In this document: piece by piece, positions 26,654 through 32,050 of the stretch
Numbering within the stretch: the first letter of the stretch is position 1
How the letters are laid out: each line of letters opens with the position of its first letter
Source: Chloroflexota bacterium
GTDB taxonomy: Bacteria > Chloroflexota > UBA11872 > UBA12225
NCBI GenBank assembly: GCA_016199265.1
Contig: JACQGX010000032.1
Span: 1 to 32,050 of the forward strand
Direction: 5' to 3'
Length of the DNA: 32,050 bases
Notes under the pieces: generated by a model
What the model saw: the letters and a program-made list of their open reading frames with translations, nothing else
What the model was told of the DNA's origin: nothing
Databases searched by the model: none
Position numbers and translations under genes: made by a program

Positions 26654-27418
26654 TTACGAGCGATGAGCGGATAGTGCGTGGGCAATTCGGGCTACGGGGA
26701 GACCACGCGCCTCTATTCGGTAGCAGAGCACCGAGACGATTCGTACCTGATGATCGCCTATCGGCAACACAGCGTGCGGGACGATCCCGCCGAACATGAC
26801 GATCGTCTGCCCCGGCAGCAATCGTACGCCGATCGTTCCTGTCGCTGGGTCGCGTCGGATAGCCGACAGCGGCTCGAGCATGCGGCTGGGGTACAGGCAA
26901 AGCACGCCCCCGTTGCCGGCGGTGGCCGGCACGCTTGAGGCGCTTGCGGCATGCGGACCATTGTAGAGGCAGGTGACCACCGCCAGATCACACGTCTCCA
27001 CATCACGGTGAATCGCCAGGTGGTCGCTGGCGCGGGCGTAGTAGGTATACGTCCCGCGGCTGCCGGATGGTGTCACCGGCGCGCCGCCGGTCACCTCCCT
27101 CAGAAAGCCGAGCATCCAGGCTGCGTGGTAAGAGGCGTCTTGAACGTCGCCTCCCGGTGCGCTCAAGAACCGCCGGGCCGGTGCGCCGCCACGGTACTCT
27201 TCGCGATCGGACACCGCGACCGCGCTCTCTTGCGCCGTCGCGTACGACCTGACCGCTTCCGAAAGCATCTGTTCGCGGCAGGGCTCGTCGAGCAGCCCCG
27301 CGAGCACGTCGAAACCGCCCTTCTGCATCAGTGCCGAGGCGCGGATCGAGTCGGGAATGGCTCCAGGAAACGACGGGCCCCCTTGTGCCGGTACGGCATG
27401 GGCCAGATGGCGATTCAT
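26654..27418 (-). CDS. 2-oxoglutarate/Fe(II)-dependent oxygenase
   Basis: A 254-residue enzyme of the prolyl 4-hydroxylase-like 2OG-Fe(II) oxygenase superfamily. The facial triad is HLAIHRDVETCDLAVVTCL (His137, Asp139) and GGIVPHAVLP (His215), with the likely 2-oxoglutarate-binding Arg226 in VRIVSVLCYR. These would hydroxylate or otherwise oxidise a substrate with O2 and 2-oxoglutarate. I chose ATG 27418 (GTG 27421 is possible); an in-frame GTG at 27472 would add residues encoded by a CCTCTGTG-type repeat. No signal peptide, so cytoplasmic. It is the last gene of a minus-strand run with a prodomain-like protein, a B12 radical SAM enzyme and a subtilisin. That context suggests it modifies a peptide, but the substrate is unknown. 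Confidence 0.8.
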   Translation of the reverse strand: MNRHLAHAVPAQGGPSFPGAIPDSIRASALMQKGGFDVLAGLLDEPCREQMLSEAVRSYATAQESAVAVSDREEYRGGAPARRFLSAPGGDVQDASYHAAWMLGFLREVTGGAPVTPSGSRGTYTYYARASDHLAIHRDVETCDLAVVTCLYNGPHAASASSVPATAGNGGVLCLYPSRMLEPLSAIRRDPATGTIGVRLLPGQTIVMFGGIVPHAVLPIGDHQVRIVSVLCYRIEARGLPVARIAHALSAHRS

Positions 27419-27458
27419 CACGACGGTACTCTTTGGCACGCTTGGCGCGAAAGACAGA

Positions 27459-27480
27459 AACCACAGAGGCACACAGAGGG
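27459..27480. repeat. CCACAGAGGCACACAGAGG repeat
   Basis: CCACAGAGGCACACAGAGG lies between the oxygenase and prodomain-like genes. Similar sequences occur as dispersed repeats in many bacterial genomes. It encodes an artificial extension of the oxygenase frame. Confidence 0.5.
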
Positions 27481-27535
27481 TCCAGGAAGAAGCTGCGCGG
27501 CGGCAGCGCTGCTGGGCCGGGGTTGGGAGGCACTG

Positions 27536-27946
27536 TCATGGTCCGAAGTTCGTCGGGCCGAAATCGGGGGGTGGCGTGAACGTCACCGCGGAGACAAGCC
27601 CTCTCGCCGGCTCGGGCAGGTGCTCGAGTGGTAGCTCGAAACCGGCGCCCCCGTCTTCCTTCACGGCTTGGACACTGCCGCGCGCTTCGCGCCGGAGCTG
27701 CGTGTTGAACGCTTTACGGAACGTGCCGGCGGGTGCGGTAATCGAAAAGCTGTTGCCGACGACCGGCCCAACGTCAAACCCCGCCGCGCGAAACGCTTCT
27801 CTGGCGGTGGCCACCGCTTCGGATGACGGCAGAAACGCACCAATCGTCTCCGAAGTGATGGTCGACTGGCCATCCAGGGTTCTCCCACCGGCAGGGCGCA
27901 GCACGACCTGGGCAGAGACAGTTTCTTGATCACCGAGAGACATCAC
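27536..27946 (-). CDS. Stand-alone protease-prodomain-like protein
   Basis: A 136-residue protein whose residues 45-84 (containing AFRAAGFDVG, then SFSITAPAGTFRKAFNT) match residues 62-103 of the subtilisin in the same cluster (SRLQEAGFEV, then LTINIAGPAETFQRAFNT). It therefore resembles a detached prodomain of the kind found before S8 and S53 peptidases. The N-terminus has no signal peptide. The C-terminus, VTFTPPPDFGPTNFGP, is rich in Pro, Phe and Gly and differs from the protease. GGAGG lies 7-10 bases before the start, which is GTG (27946) or ATG (27943). It lies 52 bases after the radical SAM gene. It may inhibit or chaperone the protease, or carry a tail that the neighbours modify; both roles are inferred. 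Confidence 0.75.
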   Translation of the reverse strand: MMSLGDQETVSAQVVLRPAGGRTLDGQSTITSETIGAFLPSSEAVATAREAFRAAGFDVGPVVGNSFSITAPAGTFRKAFNTQLRREARGSVQAVKEDGGAGFELPLEHLPEPARGLVSAVTFTPPPDFGPTNFGP

Positions 27947-27953
27947 TGAAAAA

Positions 27954-27958
27954 CCTCC
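27954..27958 (-). promoter_or_regulatory. Ribosome-binding site of the prodomain-like gene
   Basis: GGAGG on the minus strand, 7 bases before a GTG and 10 before the following ATG, both in frame. It supports the small gene as real. Confidence 0.8.
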
Positions 27959-27990
27959 ACTAACGATCTCTGCAACGGATGGGCCACCAA

Positions 27991-28056
27991 GCTAAGTGCT
28001 AAGTGCTGACTGCTAAGTGCTGAGTGAGCAGGTCTGCGGATTCCACGGTGGCTTTG
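27991..28056 (+). repeat. GCTAAGT heptamer array and shared core
   Basis: Five units GCTAAGT, GCTAAGT, GCTGACT, GCTAAGT and GCTGAGT (27991-28025), then CTGCGGATTCC (28034-28044) and TGGCTTTG (28049-28056), as at 75-97. The radical SAM gene's stop (27999-28001) and last roughly 20 codons lie inside this repeat. Confidence 0.85.
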
Positions 28057-29951
28057 CTCTGGGCTGTGTGGCGGGCCAGAGGTATGGTGCCATTTTCCAC
28101 GGCCTCCACTCGACGCACCGGAATCGCCAAGCTGAGATAGTTGACGCCGTCTGTGACCATGAGTTGGTTGGCGACGAGCGAATCCAGGAAGTCGAGCACG
28201 TGCCGCTCGGTGAATTGCGCGCTGGTGAAGACCCGTCGGAGGTGGCCGGCCACACTCGAGCCGGAGTGCAGCTCGTCGCAGAACGAATAGGCGGCCTGCT
28301 CCAAACCAGAGAGGACGAGCTCGGCGTATGCCGCGTCTGAGCGGGTATCGACGAGCAGGAGCCTGCCATCCGGCCGGACGACGGAGGAAAGCGTACCCGT
28401 CTCCGGGTGGAGCTGCCAGCTCCGGACGAACTCGATGACCTCCGAAGCGTACCCCGTCGGGTCGACCTCCGGCTCGTAATCGTAATCGAAATAGTAGGCG
28501 ATCTCTCGAAGGCTCTCCTCGCCGAAGGGGTAAAGGTAGGTGTACGGCGCAAACGGCCGCACGTTCGTAAAGCCAAACTCTGCGGGCGACTCGAAGTAGG
28601 GGCTGAAGCGGTCAAGCCTGATCTGGCCGCAAGCTACGGGCGGCTGGAGAAACCGGATCGATCGAAACAGGTCCAGCATGGCGGCGTAGTCCTCCCGTGT
28701 CTCGCCGGGAAAGCCATACAGGACGTTCCAGTCGACGGAGATACCGTACTCCTTGCACCACTTCAGCAACTGGATATTTCTCAGGGCGGTCGTTCCTTTC
28801 CGCATCAGCTTCAGCACGTGGTCGCTCATGCTTTCGAGCCCCGGTTGGATGCGGTGGACCCCTGCCTGGTGCAGGATCTGGATTTGCGCCCGGGTGAGGT
28901 TCGCTTTCACCTCGTAGAAGAGACGGATCGGCCGTTTTGCGCGCCCGAGCGCCGGGAGCACATCGTTGAAGTACCGCATGTCGAGGATATTGTCCACCGC
29001 CTCGACGAGATCGATCTGCCAGCGGTCGGTGAGGTAGCTCAGTTCTTGGAGCGCACGTTCGGCGCTCTTGCTGCGAAATGCCATCGTGCCGCCGTTGAGT
29101 CCGCAAAAGGTGCAGTGCGACTTTGCGCCCCACCAGCAGCCGCGCGAGGTTTCCAGGAGAAGCGTGGGTGAAACACAGGCTGCGACGGTGCTGTGCGCAA
29201 GGTCGCGGAAGTAATCGTCGAAGTCCGGCACCGGGAGGCGATCCAAATCGCGGATCGGCGTGGCGTGCCCGGTGTAGACCGACTCGCCGGCGGCGCGGTA
29301 CACGATGCCCGGAATCGCGGTGGCCGGGCGATCGATCGGTTCGCCGTCCAGGATTCGCCGGACCAGCGCCGGAAAGCTGTCTTCGGCTTCTCCTGAACAA
29401 CCGTAGTCCACAAACGGGAACCGCCGGTGCAGCTCGCGGCCCATGCCGGCCTCCCAGTTGGCCCCGCCGAACACGATCGCAATAGACGGATACGCGGCCT
29501 TGATTCTCTTTGCCAGGGCAAGCGACGCGATGTTCTGTTCGAAGGTCGACGTGAATCCGACGACTGCGTAGTCGTCCCAGGCGATCGCCGCCATGCAATG
29601 GTCGAGGAAGTGCGGCGTGAGCGCGCGAATGCCAAGGATGCGCTGAACACTGCTCTCGTCGAGCTGCCACGTCTCACGCAGCACCTCGTGAATGTAGCCG
29701 CCATCCGCGTCGAGACGTTCGCCATACAGCGTGCGGGTGAAGCACCAATCGCCCGCGAAGGCCGTATAAGGCACTTCGAAGGACATCCACTGGTAGTCTT
29801 CGTACCCAATGAGCTCCGCAAAGGTGAATGTCAAGTAGCGAATGTCGCACCCGATGGTTGCTTCCGCCAGCCGCCCCTTGAGCAGGCTGAGCCCCAGCGC
29901 CTGGCGCTCTAGTGCACCGAAGGGCATACTGAGCAGCAACACCTTGTTCAT
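27999..29951 (-). CDS. B12-binding radical SAM RiPP C-methyltransferase family
   Basis: A 650-residue enzyme. The N-terminal 220 residues look like a cobalamin-binding Rossmann domain (VLLLSMPFGALERQALGLS, AIVFGGANWEAGMG, CSGEAEDSFPAL). The radical SAM core follows with LLLETSRGCWWGAKSHCTFC: Cys272, Cys280 and Cys283 give a CX7CX2C cluster motif, as expected for the 'RiPP maturation radical SAM' group rather than CX3CX2C. Further family blocks: LFYEVKANLTRAQ, HRIQPGLESMSDHVLKLMRK and WNVLYGFPGETREDY. Members methylate unactivated carbons in peptides using SAM and methylcobalamin. GGAGGAG sits close before the ATG. The gene starts 33 bases after the subtilisin. Its last roughly 20 residues come from a repeat. 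Substrate unknown. Confidence 0.9.
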   Translation of the reverse strand: MNKVLLLSMPFGALERQALGLSLLKGRLAEATIGCDIRYLTFTFAELIGYEDYQWMSFEVPYTAFAGDWCFTRTLYGERLDADGGYIHEVLRETWQLDESSVQRILGIRALTPHFLDHCMAAIAWDDYAVVGFTSTFEQNIASLALAKRIKAAYPSIAIVFGGANWEAGMGRELHRRFPFVDYGCSGEAEDSFPALVRRILDGEPIDRPATAIPGIVYRAAGESVYTGHATPIRDLDRLPVPDFDDYFRDLAHSTVAACVSPTLLLETSRGCWWGAKSHCTFCGLNGGTMAFRSKSAERALQELSYLTDRWQIDLVEAVDNILDMRYFNDVLPALGRAKRPIRLFYEVKANLTRAQIQILHQAGVHRIQPGLESMSDHVLKLMRKGTTALRNIQLLKWCKEYGISVDWNVLYGFPGETREDYAAMLDLFRSIRFLQPPVACGQIRLDRFSPYFESPAEFGFTNVRPFAPYTYLYPFGEESLREIAYYFDYDYEPEVDPTGYASEVIEFVRSWQLHPETGTLSSVVRPDGRLLLVDTRSDAAYAELVLSGLEQAAYSFCDELHSGSSVAGHLRRVFTSAQFTERHVLDFLDSLVANQLMVTDGVNYLSLAIPVRRVEAVENGTIPLARHTAQSKATVESADLLTQHLAVST

Positions 29952-29955
29952 GGAT

Positions 29956-29962
29956 CTCCTCC
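29956..29962 (-). promoter_or_regulatory. Strong ribosome-binding site of the radical SAM gene
   Basis: GGAGGAG on the minus strand, its GGAGG six bases before the ATG at 29951. It is among the best in the window and fixes the start. Confidence 0.85.
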
Positions 29963-29984
29963 GGCGCCGGTCCCACCGGTTGGG

Positions 29985-31724
29985 TTACTCGTCTAGGCCG
30001 AGCTCAGAAGCGTCGATCTCCGCGTTGACGATCATGTCTTCCAGCGCCTGGACGTCCTCTGCCGAGAGTTGCCCGGGCGCCGGCGCCGCAGCCGCTTCGA
30101 CCGCGCCCACCTGCCCTGGTTGGATCGGCTGAATGGGTGGCCGAATGGGTGGCTGCACGGGCTGAACCGGCGGCTGGATCGGTGGCCGGACGGTAATGGG
30201 GGGCTGAATCGGTGGCCGGACCGTGATCGGTGTGATCGGGCCGAGGCACCTGACCTTGGCGACCATGACCGCCTTGTGAGCATCTACCAAGCCGTCACCG
30301 GTGGCGGTGTCAGGGCCAGGTATCGCCGGATTGCCCCCGGTGTTCGGGTGGCCGTTGCCCGCCGTGACGTCACGGGCGGTCCGCATCAGGATGTCTTTGA
30401 CTTCGGCGGGAGTCAGCCGAGGACACGCTTGCTTCACCAGGGCGGCCGCGCCGGCAAGCTGTGGCGCTGCTGCCGACGTGCCGCTGAAGGCCGCCCAGCC
30501 GTCGTTGTTGGCGGTCTCGTCGCCATTCGGGTGCGCCCCGCCGGCGAGATCGGTGTCGATCTGATCACCCGCCTCGAGCGGCAGCATGATGTAAATGGCC
30601 TTCGGCCGCATGCCGACCAGGCCGCTGAGGTCCGGAACGCGCCGGTTCGGGTAGATATTGCTCATGAAGCCGCTGGCGTAATCCGATGCGCGGAGCATCT
30701 CATCCGGATTCATGAAGACGCCGCCGGCAGAGATCACGTCCGGGTGCTGTCCGGGGAAGCCCCAGTGCCCATTGCCGGCCGAGAAGATGACCGTGATCCC
30801 GGAAGCCACGGCGGTGGCGATGGCCGCCGCGAGCGCCTGGTCGGCGGCGCTGAGCGGGCCAAATTGCTTGCTGCTTCCCCAACTGCAGGTGATGATGTTC
30901 GGGCCGAGTCCAACGGCGGTATTGAAGGCACCGATGGTGTTGACGAAGCTCATCTTGACGGGCAGCAACTGGACGTCCGGCGCCACGGCGAAGATGTTGG
31001 CCGACTCACCGGTGCCGTGCCCGCTTTCGTCGGCGAGCGGGTTGGCCGCGCCGGGGCCAAGTACCACTGGGGCGGCCCGGTAACCGCGACCGACGAAGAA
31101 CGGGTGCTTGTACCACCCGGAGTCGACCATCGCGACCTTCACGTTGCTGCCGGTAATGGCGGTGCGGTGCGCGCGATCGGCGTTACACGCCAGTGAGATG
31201 TCGCCGGGCACACGGAGGTGCCAGTAGGCCTTGAGTGGCGCGAACATCGAAGGCGCCATGAAGTACCGCGGCTCTTCGATCGCGACTCCCTCGAGCACGT
31301 CGTCAAAGGGCGTGCCCGCGGTGGTGATCAGGCCGGGAATTCTGGGTTCCGGGGTGTCGAGGAACGTCGCCGTCGTCTCCAGTCCCAGTTCTTTGATGGC
31401 CGGCCGTTCTTCGGCAATGATCGTGGTATTGAATGCCCGCTGGAAGGTCTCCGCCGGCCCGGCGATGTTGATGGTCAGTGGCGTCACCTGGAGCACCTCG
31501 AAGCCAGCCTCTTGGAGCCGGCTCGCCGCCCGGTTGACCACGTCTTGCTCGGAGAAGAAGTTTGCCGCCGTCGCAGAATAGATCTGCTCCTGTGCCTCAA
31601 ACATCGACACGCCACCGACCGACCGCGGTGAGGCCTGAGCGAAGATGCGGCCGGGAACGGCCGGCTGCTCACCTCTCTCGTTGCCTGCGGCGCTGTCCGC
31701 CTCTCGTTTCCGTGTTGCCATCAC
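29985..31724 (-). CDS. Subtilisin-like (S8) peptidase with prodomain and Pro-rich tail
   Basis: A 579-residue serine protease without a signal peptide, so probably cytoplasmic. An N-terminal prodomain covers about 50-155. The catalytic domain has Asp201 (KVAMVDSGWYKHPFF), His236 (DESGHGTGESANIF), the oxyanion Asn318 (FSAGNGHWGFP) and Ser417 (FSGTSAAAPQLAGAAAL), all intact. The tail from 497 is Pro-rich, with TVRPPIQPPI repeated (about 497-537), and ends in an acidic helix (SAEDVQALEDMIVNAEID). GTG 31724 or ATG 31721 can start, with AAAGGG upstream. First gene of the four-gene cluster. It may release a modified peptide or cleave itself; the Pro-rich tail may be a substrate, linker or binding arm. 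Confidence 0.93.
   Translation of the reverse strand: MMATRKREADSAAGNERGEQPAVPGRIFAQASPRSVGGVSMFEAQEQIYSATAANFFSEQDVVNRAASRLQEAGFEVLQVTPLTINIAGPAETFQRAFNTTIIAEERPAIKELGLETTATFLDTPEPRIPGLITTAGTPFDDVLEGVAIEEPRYFMAPSMFAPLKAYWHLRVPGDISLACNADRAHRTAITGSNVKVAMVDSGWYKHPFFVGRGYRAAPVVLGPGAANPLADESGHGTGESANIFAVAPDVQLLPVKMSFVNTIGAFNTAVGLGPNIITCSWGSSKQFGPLSAADQALAAAIATAVASGITVIFSAGNGHWGFPGQHPDVISAGGVFMNPDEMLRASDYASGFMSNIYPNRRVPDLSGLVGMRPKAIYIMLPLEAGDQIDTDLAGGAHPNGDETANNDGWAAFSGTSAAAPQLAGAAALVKQACPRLTPAEVKDILMRTARDVTAGNGHPNTGGNPAIPGPDTATGDGLVDAHKAVMVAKVRCLGPITPITVRPPIQPPITVRPPIQPPVQPVQPPIRPPIQPIQPGQVGAVEAAAAPAPGQLSAEDVQALEDMIVNAEIDASELGLDE
30114..30236 (-). repeat. Internal Pro-rich repeat of the S8 peptidase gene
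   Basis: Tandem codon blocks encode ITVRPPIQPP twice, then PVQPVQPPIRPPIQPIQP. About half the residues are Pro. The DNA repeats are GGTGGCCGGAC-like. It is the only strongly Pro-rich stretch in the cluster besides the end of the small prodomain-like protein. Confidence 0.8.
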
Positions 31725-31951
31725 GATTGCCCTTTCCCCGCGTATTCCTTTTGGCGGCTACCATCATCTCTCGCGGCACGGAGTGCGCCGGTGCCCTCCG
31801 TCAAGCATGCGAGCGGGAGCACCGTTACTCGTGCTGCGCGTGCATCCGCGCTGCCGCCGCGAGCGCCGCGCCGACAACGCAAATGGCGTGGCAGCAGAGC
31901 GATCCCGGTGCCGCTCGCGTTGGCCGCCGGCTGCCACCGTCCGGTCGCCCC

Positions 31952-31979
31952 ATGATACACCCACGCCGCAGACTGTCAA
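31952..31979 (-). promoter_or_regulatory. Sigma70-type promoter of the four-gene cluster
   Basis: On the minus strand TTGACA (31974-31979), a 16-base spacer and TATCAT (31952-31957). The -35 is perfect and the -10 has five of six consensus bases. It points at the S8 gene, leaving a leader of about 220 bases, long enough for regulation. Confidence 0.65.
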
Positions 31980-32030
31980 GTACACAATGTGGAGGGGGTG
32001 CCGGCAACAGTTCCGGGGACCGCCACTGGC

Positions 32031-32050
32031 TGTAGGGGCGTATAGCATAC
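32031..32050. repeat. Truncated copy of the palindromic element
   Basis: TGTAGGGGCGTATAGCATAC at the window edge is the first arm of the element at 19372-19433, with a shorter inner loop. The rest lies beyond the window. Confidence 0.75.

Larger units (their letters stand above)
31725..32050. other. Upstream region of the cluster, no gene seen
   Basis: About 220 bases lie between the predicted transcription start and the S8 gene, holding no convincing gene. Short minus-strand frames here (for example within 31825-32007) lack ribosome-binding sites and overlap the -10 box. The region contains the promoter at 31952-31979 and the palindromic repeat at its end. Confidence 0.5.

Noticed and set aside
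27419-27472. Oxygenase start at GTG 27472
   Set aside because: The extra residues are encoded by a dispersed CCTCTGTG-type repeat.
31764-32048. Small minus-strand genes upstream of the subtilisin as RiPP precursors
   Set aside because: Starts lie before or on the predicted -10 box, no ribosome-binding sites, no leader-core pattern.

Overview
The window is a high-GC bacterial chromosome segment. Several things point to a Chloroflexota-type genome: the secA-prfB-ftsEX-peptidase order, a SecA with a long insert after its ATPase Walker A region, a PASTA kinase ending in a Pro/Thr/Ala tail, and many short repeats between genes. This placement is inferred from gene content and style, not from a marker-gene tree.

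Left part (about 0.2-8 kb): a surface-glycopolymer locus. It has an LCP ligase, a TagA/WecG-type glycosyltransferase, a WecA/TagO-type phosphoglycosyltransferase, a CapD-like sugar nucleotide dehydratase, a TIM-barrel isomerase and two NDP-sugar epimerases. Six of the seven genes are on the minus strand, and three junctions overlap by 1-4 bases. Together they could prime, extend and ligate a wall-linked polymer.

Middle part (8.2-15.6 kb, plus strand): a small winged-helix protein, RNase III (rnc), the SMC chromosome condensation ATPase and a three-PASTA Ser/Thr kinase. From 15.8 to 26.4 kb the minus strand carries secA, prfB with an intact programmed frameshift, ftsE, ftsX, a second ftsE-like gene, an M23 peptidase and an S41 carboxy-terminal protease. 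This is a classic division and secretion neighbourhood, and the doubled FtsE is unusual. A small zinc-ribbon protein sits in the opposite direction.

Right part (26.65-31.7 kb, minus strand): the most interesting section, a four-gene cluster downstream of a good sigma70-type promoter. It encodes a cytoplasmic subtilisin with an N-terminal prodomain, a B12-type radical SAM enzyme of the RiPP C-methyltransferase family, a free-standing copy of the prodomain, and a 2-oxoglutarate/Fe(II) oxygenase. I find no conventional RiPP precursor. The free prodomain and the Pro-rich protease tail are the best substrate candidates.

Short tandem arrays occur across the window, mostly with 7-bp units of differing sequence. 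They are often in facing inverted pairs and often lie exactly on gene ends, where they supply stop codons, a probable ribosome-binding site and a probable -35 box. Palindromic elements and other dispersed repeats appear between genes and, apparently, inside smc, the M23 peptidase gene and the isomerase gene.
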